A DNA stretch of 64,000 nt, taken from assembly GCA_047602295.1 (NCBI GenBank), contig JASGHP010000001.1, positions 6,324,001 to 6,388,000 on the forward strand, in the 5' to 3' direction. The position numbers and the translations under genes are program-made. The notes beneath the pieces are model-generated. The model saw only the letters and a program-made list of their open reading frames with translations. It ran no database searches and was not told where the DNA came from. The stretch is from JACMLD01 sp047602295 (GTDB taxonomy: Bacteria > Bacteroidota > Bacteroidia > Chitinophagales > Chitinophagaceae). This document shows positions 54,340 to 61,997 of the stretch, piece after piece. The number at the start of each line of letters is the position of its first letter. The first letter of the stretch is position 1.

Positions 54340-55869
54340 ATGAGTACAGCAACAGCCAAAGCCCCCTCTGATACAGCAGCCCGTCCAAAATTTAAAGATC
54401 ACTATGATCATTATATAGATGGCAAATGGGTAGCACCCAGCAGCGGAGAATATTTTGATAATATTTCTCCCATAGACGGAAAAGTATTTACACAAGCAGC
54501 ACGTGGCAATGCAAAGGATGTAGAGAAAGCGATTGATGCAGCACACAAAGCATTTGCTACCTGGAGTAAAACAGCAGCATCGTACAGAAGCAATATCCTT
54601 TTAAGAATTGCCCAGCGTATTGAGGACAATCTTGAATACCTGGCCATTGTAGAAACCATTGATAACGGCAAAGCCATTCGTGAAACAAGAGCAGCAGATT
54701 TGCCATTGGTAGTTGATCACTTCCGCTATTTCGCAGGTGTTATCCGCAGTGAAGAAGGAAGCATTAGCGAGCACGATGAAACAACCGTAAGCATCAACCT
54801 GCATGAGCCCATTGGCGTAGTAGGACAAATTATACCATGGAATTTTCCTTTGCTGATGGCAACGTGGAAAATGGCCCCGGCACTGGCAGCGGGTTGTTGC
54901 GTGGTATTGAAACCAGCAGAACAAACTCCTACCAGCATTATGTGTTTAATGGAATTGATTGGCGATCTTATTCCTGCAGGTGTATTAAATGTGGTAACTG
55001 GTTTTGGACCGGAAGCAGGTAAGCCGATTGCTACATCGTCACGCATTAATAAAGTAGCATTTACAGGAGAGACTACAACAGGACGCCTGATTATGCAATA
55101 CGCTTCTGAAAATTTAATTCCTGTTACTATGGAGTTAGGTGGCAAAAGCCCTAACATATTTTTCAGTTCTGTAGCAGATGCAGACGATGAGTTTTTTGAC
55201 AAAGCAGTAGAAGGTGCCGTAATGTTTGCATTAAACCAGGGTGAGGTTTGTACCTGTCCTAGTCGCATATTGGTGCAAGACGATATTTACGAAAAGTTTA
55301 TGGAAAGGGTGATACAACGTACCCGTGCGATTAAACTGGGCAACCCGCTTTCTGCCAGCACTATGATGGGTGCACAGGCATCGGAGGATCAGTATAATAA
55401 AATTCTTAGCTACCTGGATATTGGCAAACAGGAAGGTGCGCAAGTGCTTACAGGTGGAGAAGCGTTTCACCAGAACAGTGGATTGGAACATGGCTTCTAC
55501 ATTAAGCCCACTATTTTTAAAGGCCACAATAAAATGCGCATTTTCCAGGAAGAAATTTTTGGACCAGTTACTTCTGTTACCACTTTTAAAACTGTGGAGG
55601 AAGCCATCAGTATTGCTAATGATACACTGTATGGATTAGGCGCTGGTGTTTGGACAAGAGATGCGCATGAAATGTACCAGGTGCCAAGAGCTATACAAGC
55701 TGGTCGTGTATGGGTAAACTGTTATCATGCGTATCCTGCACATGCCCCATTTGGTGGCTACAAAAAATCCGGTTTTGGAAGAGAGACACACAAGATGATG
55801 CTCAACCATTACAGGCAAACAAAAAACATGTTGATTTCATATAGCAAAAACAAACTTGGATTTTTTTAG
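54340..55869 (+). CDS. Aldehyde dehydrogenase (AldB/ExaC-like)
   Basis: From the ATG at 54340 there are 509 residues. The NAD(P)+-dependent catalytic sites are intact: GQIIPWNFPLLM, VLKPAEQTP, FTGETTTGR, the Glu in MELGGKSPNIFF and the nucleophilic Cys in GEVCTCPSR. The CTCPSR variant and the DUF779 gene downstream are typical of the AldB/acetaldehyde-dehydrogenase-II (AcoD, ExaC) group, which oxidises acetaldehyde and short aldehydes. An upstream in-frame ATG at 54253 lacks family similarity. Its likely regulator is the divergent AraC gene. Confidence 0.95.
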   Translation: MSTATAKAPSDTAARPKFKDHYDHYIDGKWVAPSSGEYFDNISPIDGKVFTQAARGNAKDVEKAIDAAHKAFATWSKTAASYRSNILLRIAQRIEDNLEYLAIVETIDNGKAIRETRAADLPLVVDHFRYFAGVIRSEEGSISEHDETTVSINLHEPIGVVGQIIPWNFPLLMATWKMAPALAAGCCVVLKPAEQTPTSIMCLMELIGDLIPAGVLNVVTGFGPEAGKPIATSSRINKVAFTGETTTGRLIMQYASENLIPVTMELGGKSPNIFFSSVADADDEFFDKAVEGAVMFALNQGEVCTCPSRILVQDDIYEKFMERVIQRTRAIKLGNPLSASTMMGAQASEDQYNKILSYLDIGKQEGAQVLTGGEAFHQNSGLEHGFYIKPTIFKGHNKMRIFQEEIFGPVTSVTTFKTVEEAISIANDTLYGLGAGVWTRDAHEMYQVPRAIQAGRVWVNCYHAYPAHAPFGGYKKSGFGRETHKMMLNHYRQTKNMLISYSKNKLGFF

Positions 55870-55898
55870 GTTAAAGGTTAAGCAAGCATGGGTCAATC

Positions 55899-55930
55899 AA
55901 AAACAGCGGCTTTCAAGAGTCGCTGTTTCC
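55899..55930 (+). terminator. Rho-independent terminator of the aldehyde dehydrogenase gene
   Basis: AAACAGCG (55901-55908) pairs with CGCTGTTT (55921-55928) with a 12-nt loop that can pair further. It lies 32 bp after the stop at 55869. Confidence 0.8.
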
Positions 55931-56162
55931 ATTACCCCCGGAACCTAAAGGGCTGGCTATGTGCAACATTCATTAGCAATCTTATAAAAACAAAAGCCTC
56001 ATTCGCCTCTGGGAAAACCTCTTATAACTCCGTGGTAAAAATTTATGTACCCGGCATTTGTACTACTATGAAGCTTTAGTTGCGTCGCACTCTTGTACAT
56101 TTTATCGCTATTCACCCCAAAGAAAATCTGTATCAAACTTTATCAACAGAAAAACAATAACG

Positions 56163-56546
56163 ATGGCGCTTGTTCAAAGAATTAAAATAACCGTAGCTGC
56201 CCTGGAACTAATAGACCGTTTAAAAAAAATGCATGGACCATTAATGTTTCACCAAAGCGGCGGTTGCTGCGATGGTTCTGCACCCATGTGTTTCCAGGAA
56301 GGCGATTTTAAAGTAGGCAGCAGCGATGTTTGCTTAGGCATTATAGCAGGTTGCAAATTTTATATGAGTGCAGATCAGTTTGAATATTGGAAGCACACGC
56401 AACTTACGTTGGATGTTACTCCCGGTCGTGGTAGCAGTTTTTCGTTGGAGATACCATTGGGTGTTCGCTTTTGCATTCAATCAAAACTTTTTACAGAGGA
56501 AGAATTGGAAAACTTACAGCCTTTAGTAGATATAGCGGAAAGCTAA
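56163..56546 (+). CDS. DUF779 protein associated with aldehyde dehydrogenase
   Basis: From the ATG at 56163 there are 127 residues. The DUF779 pattern is clear: LMFHQSGGCCDGSAPMCF near residue 40, then IIAGCKFYMSADQFEYW and LTLDVTPGRGSSFSLEIPLG. The Cys pair and single Cys may bind a metal or Fe-S centre. DUF779 genes nearly always accompany AldB-type dehydrogenases, as here, and the role is unknown. A terminator separates the two genes, yet they are 290 bp apart on the same strand. The stop is within a repeat (56541-56580). Confidence 0.9.
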   Translation: MALVQRIKITVAALELIDRLKKMHGPLMFHQSGGCCDGSAPMCFQEGDFKVGSSDVCLGIIAGCKFYMSADQFEYWKHTQLTLDVTPGRGSSFSLEIPLGVRFCIQSKLFTEEELENLQPLVDIAES

Positions 56547-56683
56547 AAGCCATTAGCTGATAGCTACAAGCTTCAAGTCTGTTTGAGCAGGAAACAAACC
56601 TGTTGTTTACAAAGTATTTTCCGGAGAAGCACTTGCAGCTTGTAGCTTTCTACTTGCAGCTAATAGCTGACGGCTAAAAGCTC
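56541..56683. repeat. Inverted repeat AGCTAATAGC-type, holding the stops of two convergent genes
   Basis: The left arm 56541-56579 (AGCTAAAAGC, then AGCTGATAGCTACAAG) is inverted in the right arm 56631-56683 (ACTTGCAGCTTGTAGC, AGCTAATAGCTGACGG). The TAA stop of the DUF779 gene lies in the left arm and the TAG stop of the amidohydrolase lies in the right arm. The two arms could form a shared hairpin terminator. Confidence 0.75.
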
Positions 56684-57957
56684 TTGTACACTACTCCATC
56701 CTTCATCACCCATTGCACTCTCTCCAGTTCTTTTATGTCTTTTAGTGGATCTTGTTTTACTGCAATGATGTCCGCAAAAGCTCCGGTTTTTATTTCACCA
56801 ATCTTTCCTTCCATATCCATTAGTTGTGCGGCAACTGTAGTAGCGGTTTGTATAGCCTGCATATTGCTCATGCCGTATTTCACCATGTATTCAAAGTCTT
56901 TTGCTTCCGGTTCATCCCAACTATAGCCGCCAATATCTGTACCATAAGCAATTTTAATTCCTGCATTCATAGCTTTCTTAAAAAGTGCCGGCATGGTCTC
57001 CATAAAATATTTATTCATCGGCGAACCAGCTTTGGCCCTTCCCTCAGCTACATAATCGCACACGTAGATAGTAGGACACCAAAAAATATTTTTCTTCACC
57101 ATCAATTGAATGCATTCATCGTCCATGCCAAATCCATGCTCAATGGTACTAACGCCTGCATTGATAGAAGCAATAATGCCATCTCTTGTTACCGCATGCG
57201 CTGCCATTCTTTTACCTGACTTAATGGTTTCATCACCAATGGCCGTAATTTCTTCAATTGTAAAATTGGGGCGGCTGCGATAGCTGCCATCGGGCAAACG
57301 ATAATACCCTCTGTCTGCATAAATCTTTATCCAGTCGGCTCCATGTGCCAATTGTTCTCTTACGGCTTTGCGTGCTTCATCCGCGCCGTTTATTTCCTGC
57401 ACACCTTTAGGCCAGTCCAATTCCCAATTATTCTCTTTGGGAAGTATAGGATAGTGACCATATGAATTAATAGAACGTGTGGCTACCTGCATACGCGGCC
57501 CGGGTATCACGTGATTGTTGATGGCACGTTTTACATCAACGTCTGCATAAAGAGCGCCTTCTGTTTCTAAATCACGAATAGTAGTAAACCCACTTTCAAT
57601 AGCAATTTTTGCGCTGCGTGATGCACGCAAGGTGCGGTAAGGAATAGATTCTTTCAGCAATTGTACATCATAATCTTCGCTGGTGATATCGCCTTGCAGC
57701 AAAACATGTGTATGGCAATCAATCAAACCGGGTAATACAAAATATGCAGACAGATCAATAATGCTATCCGTTTTTTGTTTGAAACCGGCAGCAGGTGTAA
57801 TGCTTTCAATGGTATTGCCTTTTACAATTATTACCTGGTTGTTTAATACCTGTCCGCTGTGTGTATCCAATAATTTACCGCATTTAACAGCGATCGTTTT
57901 TTGAGCGGATAAGGTGAAAGAAAATAATAGTGCAGCTATTAAAAGCATTTTTCTCAT
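56674..57957 (-). CDS. Secreted amidohydrolase (imidazolonepropionase / Xaa-Pro dipeptidase-like)
   Basis: A 427-residue protein with a signal peptide (ending LSAQK). The amidohydrolase metal site is visible: DCHTHVLLQGD (His-x-His) early, a later AHAVTRDG His, STIEHGFG, and TDIGGYSW (Asp). It closes with KIGEIKTGAFADIIAV, the usual composite-domain ending. The family hydrolyses cyclic amides or dipeptides, and similar secreted members in Bacteroidota are annotated as Xaa-Pro dipeptidases. The exact substrate is unknown. It is convergent with the DUF779 gene. Confidence 0.88.
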   Translation of the reverse strand: MRKMLLIAALLFSFTLSAQKTIAVKCGKLLDTHSGQVLNNQVIIVKGNTIESITPAAGFKQKTDSIIDLSAYFVLPGLIDCHTHVLLQGDITSEDYDVQLLKESIPYRTLRASRSAKIAIESGFTTIRDLETEGALYADVDVKRAINNHVIPGPRMQVATRSINSYGHYPILPKENNWELDWPKGVQEINGADEARKAVREQLAHGADWIKIYADRGYYRLPDGSYRSRPNFTIEEITAIGDETIKSGKRMAAHAVTRDGIIASINAGVSTIEHGFGMDDECIQLMVKKNIFWCPTIYVCDYVAEGRAKAGSPMNKYFMETMPALFKKAMNAGIKIAYGTDIGGYSWDEPEAKDFEYMVKYGMSNMQAIQTATTVAAQLMDMEGKIGEIKTGAFADIIAVKQDPLKDIKELERVQWVMKDGVVYKSF

Positions 57958-57994
57958 GATGATAGTTTTGGAATAATTAAATATACGGCAAAAC

Positions 57995-58046
57995 GGAACG
58001 CAGATTTTTATGATTAGGCAGATGGGGTATGATTTTTCTGCGTTAT
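57995..58046. repeat. Dispersed GAACGCAGATTTTTATGATT element, copy 2
   Basis: GGAACGCAGATTTTTATGAT (57995-58014) matches the element at 26019. The match extends through GATG and GGTATGATTTTT after a five-base difference. It lies in the gap between the amidohydrolase and the GldM-like gene. Confidence 0.65.
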
Positions 58047-58116
58047 TAACAGAAATTTTTATTGAAGATAAATTTAAACCAAAGCAAGAAAGTTAACTTA
58101 GATAAAACCCTCCGTT

Positions 58117-59019
58117 ATGAAAAAGTATTTTTCCTTTTTAGTTTTTATAATTGGCGCTTTAGCAGCATGTCGCAATAATGATAACAATGTACAGTTGAGG
58201 ATTCTAAAGCAACAACTTAATAATGCGATAGATCTTCTAAAGTCAGATAATAATCAAGTTTATAGAGAGATGGATCAAAAACTTCAAGACCCTCTAACAA
58301 AGGCTAAAGCCGAAATCTGGCAACCTCGAGTAAAAGAGGTAAGCGCTTTAACTGATCAAATTATCCAACGAATAGATAGTCTTATAAAAACAATAAATCA
58401 TCAGCAAAGAAATCTAAATACGCAGGAAGAAATCGAACTGTACCAACGACTGCTTAGCTTTGAAAAAAAAGTAAAAGATGCAGTAAAACCTGAGTCGTTT
58501 TCTGAAAATCCTATCTTAAGCAGAGATGTGTCAAGAAAAAGGGACGAACTAACTCTTTCTACTTTTGCTGGCTTGTCTTCGGATAATAACAAACAACAAC
58601 AACTCGTTTCGTATTTTAACAATACAGGCATTTTGGGCGCCAGTACGATGCTCTATAAAATACAATTCGATGTATTGGATTACTGTCATAGCATGGTGAC
58701 ATACTTCAATGCTATGGTAAATCATTATAGCGACGCGTATGATTCTTTTTCTTATATAGCAACTTTAAGCAGTAGCTATTTGAAAAAGGGGCAGACATTA
58801 ACTGTATATACGGGAGTTGGGGCTTTTAGTATTGCTTCTAAACCCAGTTTTACCATTAATAATGTTAATGTGTTGCCTAGTAATGGTGTGGCGACCTATA
58901 ATGTCATTATTGACAAGAGCCCAGGAAACTATACAATTCCTCTTAAAGTAGACTACACAGGTGCGGATGGAGTTAAACGCACAGAAGTGACAACACTTAA
59001 ATACACTGTAGCTAATTAA
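58117..59019 (+). CDS. GldM-like lipoprotein, short relative of the gliding/T9SS protein
   Basis: A 300-residue protein with a lipobox (GALAACRN; Cys18). The helical region (residues 20-210) is of the GldM N-terminal type, and the beta-domain after about residue 215 (SYIATLSSSYLKKGQTLTVY and VATYNVIIDKSPGNYTIPLKV) resembles the first Ig-like domain of GldM. A full GldM has about 500 residues with a membrane anchor and four domains. This one lacks the later domains and has a lipid anchor. The core GldKLMN genes are not in the window. The likely role is unknown; it may be an accessory T9SS or motility component. The assignment rests on pattern only. Confidence 0.55.
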   Translation: MKKYFSFLVFIIGALAACRNNDNNVQLRILKQQLNNAIDLLKSDNNQVYREMDQKLQDPLTKAKAEIWQPRVKEVSALTDQIIQRIDSLIKTINHQQRNLNTQEEIELYQRLLSFEKKVKDAVKPESFSENPILSRDVSRKRDELTLSTFAGLSSDNNKQQQLVSYFNNTGILGASTMLYKIQFDVLDYCHSMVTYFNAMVNHYSDAYDSFSYIATLSSSYLKKGQTLTVYTGVGAFSIASKPSFTINNVNVLPSNGVATYNVIIDKSPGNYTIPLKVDYTGADGVKRTEVTTLKYTVAN

Positions 59020-59341
59020 TTTTCTGCTAGAAAGATGAAGAAGATGATTTGCGCAGAGAAAAGGGAATAGAGACTTCGCAAAAAAGATAATAAGGTTTAA
59101 TTAAGCTTTTAGCGTTTTCAGTTTTATTTTTTGAAGCCAGTGGAGCAGCCTAAAGATCCACAATGATATACAGACGAATGGAGCGTCGCCTCAAATGTCG
59201 CCCAAAGAACCAATGCCGGTTACCAAAAATTGTTTTTCATTTATCCACTTCAATCATCAAAATCATAAACATCTGCGTTCTATCATCGAAGCAAACGCAT
59301 TTCTACATTTATCACATTCGCCACATTTTCACATTGGGTAT
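59020..59341. other. Intergenic region with two dispersed repeats
   Basis: 322 bp without a convincing gene. It holds a third, inverted GAACGCAGAT-type copy (about 59251-59285, seen as ATCATAAACATCTGCGTTC) and the second CACATTTTC repeat (59308-59331). Both lie just beyond the 3' end of the minus-strand umuC gene. Confidence 0.6.
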
Positions 59342-60616
59342 TTAGCTTACCTCATACAATTCATCCCATCTTGATGTGTAGCGTGGGCTGCGCAGTTCCT
59401 GGCGCATCTTCCAGTCGCGGGTAGTGCCGGAGGCGGCAAACTTCAATACATCATCCCGCATGCTGAAGTTTACATTGTCTATCATGCCCATCAGTTTGCG
59501 ACTGCTGTTTTTTGTTTCCGGCAGAAATGCATTGGCTTGTATAGAAGCATCGGGCACCAATCCGCTAAGCATAACACCGGCTTTTTTGTAATAAGTATCT
59601 CTTCTATACAATCTATCTACCAATTGCACGGCAGGTTTTATTAATTCATTGGTAATAGATGTAGCAACCGGCAATGTGGTATAGGTGCCAATATTGGGCC
59701 CATGCCTGAAATCTATATTGTGGTTTTGTTCTTTTGCTACAATAAAAACGCTTACCATAGTAGCAGCGCTTAGCTGTCGTCTCAATTTTTCTGCTGCGCG
59801 GGATGTGTAAGTAGCTACGGCTTCTTTAATAGACGCAATATCATTTACCGGGTCTCCAAACATGCGGGTGGTGGCAATCATCTTTTTAGTGTCAAGCGGA
59901 TCTTTCATTTCTATACAGGGTTCACCACGCAATTCTTTTATCAATCTTACACCTACAACGCCACCGAGATGGCGATGTGCCCATTCTTCACTCATATTGC
60001 GAAGCTCCCAGGCACTTACAATACCCAGCCCTAATAATTTATTAGCATAAGCGCCACCTACGCCCCAGATATTACCAACACGGGTTTGCTCCATGGCTAT
60101 GCGTTGATCTTCTTCTGTAGCCAGCACCCAAATGCATTTGCTTTTTTGTTTGTCCTTTTTAGCCAGGTTGTTCGCCAGCTTGGCCAATGTTTTTGTAGGC
60201 GCAACTCCAACAGAGACGGAAACGCCTGTCCATGTTTCTACTGTTTCTCTTATATGCTCACTAAAAGCGGGAAGATCTTTCGCATCAATATGACTGAGAT
60301 CCATAAAAGCTTCGTCTACAGAATAGACTTCCACTTTGGGCGACAAGGTGCGTAGCGTATCCATTACCCGCATGCTCATATCGCCATATAAATTATAATT
60401 GGAAGAAAATACAGCTATATCGTGCTTTTCTATCAGGTGGCGGGCCATAAAATAAGGGCCTGCCATTCCTATGCCAAAATTCTTTGCTTCATCGCTGCGC
60501 GAAATAATGCAACCATCGTTATTGCTTAGCACAACTACGGGCTTGCGCTGTAAATCTGGCCTGAACACTCTTTCAGCAGAACAATAAAAACTGTTGCAGT
60601 CTACGATGGCGTACAT
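59342..60616 (-). CDS. umuC: Y-family DNA polymerase, UmuC-like
   Basis: From the ATG at 60616 there are 424 residues. MYAIVDCNSFYCSAERVF is the UmuC start with the first Asp. VVVLSNNDGCIISRS, the palm motif YSVDEAFMDL with Asp-Glu, the VGVAPTKTLAKLAN segment and the WGVGGAYANKLLGLGI helix-hairpin-helix complete a full polymerase with the little-finger domain. It copies past DNA damage with UmuD' as cofactor. An in-frame ATG at 60679 adds 21 codons that lie in the CACCCCTGTCCCCTAAAGGG repeat and are not family-like. Its normal partner umuD is 822 bp upstream, separated by a DUF559 gene and repeats. Confidence 0.93.
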   Translation of the reverse strand: MYAIVDCNSFYCSAERVFRPDLQRKPVVVLSNNDGCIISRSDEAKNFGIGMAGPYFMARHLIEKHDIAVFSSNYNLYGDMSMRVMDTLRTLSPKVEVYSVDEAFMDLSHIDAKDLPAFSEHIRETVETWTGVSVSVGVAPTKTLAKLANNLAKKDKQKSKCIWVLATEEDQRIAMEQTRVGNIWGVGGAYANKLLGLGIVSAWELRNMSEEWAHRHLGGVVGVRLIKELRGEPCIEMKDPLDTKKMIATTRMFGDPVNDIASIKEAVATYTSRAAEKLRRQLSAATMVSVFIVAKEQNHNIDFRHGPNIGTYTTLPVATSITNELIKPAVQLVDRLYRRDTYYKKAGVMLSGLVPDASIQANAFLPETKNSSRKLMGMIDNVNFSMRDDVLKFAASGTTRDWKMRQELRSPRYTSRWDELYEVS

Positions 60617-60618
60617 TC

Positions 60619-60853
60619 CACCCCTGTCCCCTAAAGGGGTACTTAGATCAAACTCCCTGTTTTTATTTTGAATATACATCTACAAATACGTTTTATCGGG
60701 AAACATTGCCATCTATTATTTTAAAGAGTTTCTTTTAGAAAGGGGCTTGAGCGTTGGTCCTCCCCTTTAAGGCCCGGGGGTGCGGAATGGTCACCCCTGT
60801 CCCCTAAAGGGGTACTTAGATCGAACTCTCTGCTTTTATTTTGAATATGCATT
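60619..60853. repeat. 62-bp direct repeat (60619-60680 and 60792-60853) upstream of umuC
   Basis: Both copies read CACCCCTGTCCCCTAAAGGG, then GTACTTAGATC and TTTTATTTTGAATAT, with about five differences over 62 bp and an offset of 173. Each has a CCCC TAAA GGGG palindrome. A related GC-rich element (CCTCCCCTTTAAGGCCCGGG, 60759-60778) lies between them. Confidence 0.9.
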
Positions 60854-60878
60854 TAGCAATATTCTCTATAATTATTTA

Positions 60879-61313
60879 TCATTTGATTGAATTCTCAAGA
60901 GGGTGCTGTGCGCTGCCACTCCCCTTTAGGGGTTGGGGGTGTGGCGTTACCTTCATAATAACAACACTTATTTCCTCAATCACTTTATCCAAATGATGAA
61001 TAATTTCTTCATTGGTGAACCTGATGAATTGAATGCCATGTGCTTCAAGGTTTTTCTGTCGTTCAATATCTGCTTGCATAACTTCCGGATCATTATGAAT
61101 AGAACCATCTGCTTCAATGGCCAGCTTCAACGCATGGGAATAAAAATCGACAATGTAATTTCCCGCAGGATGCTGCCGCCTAAACTTATAACCGAAAGGC
61201 TTAGTTCGCAAATGCATCCAAAGAATATCTTCTGCAGGTGTTGGGTTGTTTCGTAATTCTTTTGCCAGCTGGAAAATGAGCGGCCCTGCGTCATAAAACA
61301 TTTCTTTTTTCAT
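60879..61313 (-). CDS. DUF559 (VSR-like) endonuclease-domain protein between umuD and umuC
   Basis: From the ATG at 61313 there are 144 residues. NNPTPAEDILWMHLRTKPFG, YKFRRQHPAGNYIVDFYS, LAIEADGSIH and GIQFIRFTNEE show the DUF559 fold with its likely PD-(D/E)XK residues (Asp, then Glu-x-Asp). The C-terminal tail (TPHPQPLKGSGSAQH) is translated from a GC-rich repeat (60919-60941). Function of DUF559 proteins is not established; the fold is that of very-short-patch-repair and related nucleases. It is inserted in the umuDC operon on the same strand and is closely similar to the domain within icmF (48248-48586). Confidence 0.88.
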   Translation of the reverse strand: MKKEMFYDAGPLIFQLAKELRNNPTPAEDILWMHLRTKPFGYKFRRQHPAGNYIVDFYSHALKLAIEADGSIHNDPEVMQADIERQKNLEAHGIQFIRFTNEEIIHHLDKVIEEISVVIMKVTPHPQPLKGSGSAQHPLENSIK

Positions 61314-61428
61314 TGAAACTAGCTTTATCAATTTAATTACACTTAACAGAGAAGAAACCGAGAACATCCTTTCTGAAGTCAATGCTGTTAGCCTCGTCGC
61401 GCTGACTCCCCTTTAGGGGCCGGGGGTG
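60919..61428. repeat. Direct GC-rich repeats bordering the DUF559 gene (60919-60941 and 61406-61428)
   Basis: CTCCCCTTTAGGGG is followed by TT or CC and GGGGGTG at 60919-60941 and 61406-61428. Both are in the same orientation and each contains a CCCCTTTAGGGG palindrome. They lie at the 3' end of, and 92 bp upstream of, the DUF559 gene. A third related run (AGGGGCAGGGGTG, 61440-61452) forms the end of umuD. Confidence 0.88.
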
Positions 61429-61437
61429 CAGCAGAGT

Positions 61438-61875
61438 TTAGGGGCAGGGGTGAATCGTATAAGTAACCACACCCCAAATAGCAAATTCATTGCCGGATGT
61501 ATCCACTTCTATCGGCGATAGTTTATTAGTCTCTGGCACCAACCGTATTTTATTAAACGTTTTTTCCAAACGACGTATCAGCATTTCTCCATTTAAAACA
61601 GCAATCACTACTTTGCCATTTGCCACTTTTAGTGATCTGTCTACTATTACAATGTCTCCATCAAAAATGCCGGCACCCACCATAGCATCTCCACGTACAC
61701 GCATAAAAAAGGTGGCGGGCTTGTTTCGCACCAACTGTTCATTTAGATCTATTCCACGCTCTGCATAATCATCTGCAGCGGCACCAAAGCCCGTAGCATC
61801 TGCTGTTCTAACATCTTTTTGATTGTATTGCTTGGAGCCCCTGTAGGCAGCACCATAAAAGATTTCTTCTTCCAT
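61438..61875 (-). CDS. umuD: UmuD-like S24 peptidase-fold protein with altered catalytic residues
   Basis: A 145-residue protein aligned with UmuD through TGFGAAADDYAERGIDLNEQ (cleavage region, here Thr-Gly-Phe), FDGDIVIVDRSL and LSPIEVDTSGNEFAIWGVV. The usual GDSM motif reads GDAM (Ala64 in place of the nucleophilic Ser, codon GCT), and the general-base Lys (VKKL in UmuD) is Arg in LIRRL (Arg101). Self-cleavage should therefore be lost. The final codons (HPCP) come from a GC-rich repeat, so the C-terminus may be replaced. It is the cofactor of UmuC, 822 bp upstream. Confidence 0.88.
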   Translation of the reverse strand: MEEEIFYGAAYRGSKQYNQKDVRTADATGFGAAADDYAERGIDLNEQLVRNKPATFFMRVRGDAMVGAGIFDGDIVIVDRSLKVANGKVVIAVLNGEMLIRRLEKTFNKIRLVPETNKLSPIEVDTSGNEFAIWGVVTYTIHPCP

Positions 61876-61940
61876 ATTTTATTTTTTATCTCATTGCACG
61901 CCGGCTGCGTGAAAAAAGCAGGTGAAAAAAAGATTTTTTG

Positions 61941-61961
61941 TTTACTAATTTATTTAGTAAA
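61941..61961. promoter_or_regulatory. Palindromic operator candidate between umuD and the 2H-phosphoesterase genes
   Basis: TTTACTAA (61941-61948) and TTAGTAAA (61954-61961) form a perfect 8-bp inverted repeat with a 5-nt spacer. It lies 66 bp upstream of umuD on the minus strand and 37 bp upstream of the plus-strand gene at 61998. The place and symmetry suit a repressor site for DNA-damage control of both units; the repressor is not identified. Confidence 0.6.
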
Positions 61962-61997
61962 TTTATGCTAAATATTTAATCTTCTATAATTTTTTCG

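Noticed and set aside
60616..60679. N-terminal extension of UmuC by 21 codons to the ATG at 60679
   Set aside because: The extension is the repeat sequence itself; MYAIVDCNSFYC at 60616 is the conserved family start.
60619..60853. The 62-bp direct repeat as a target-site duplication
   Set aside because: Far too long for a transposon target duplication and it carries a palindrome of its own; more likely two copies of a repeat element.
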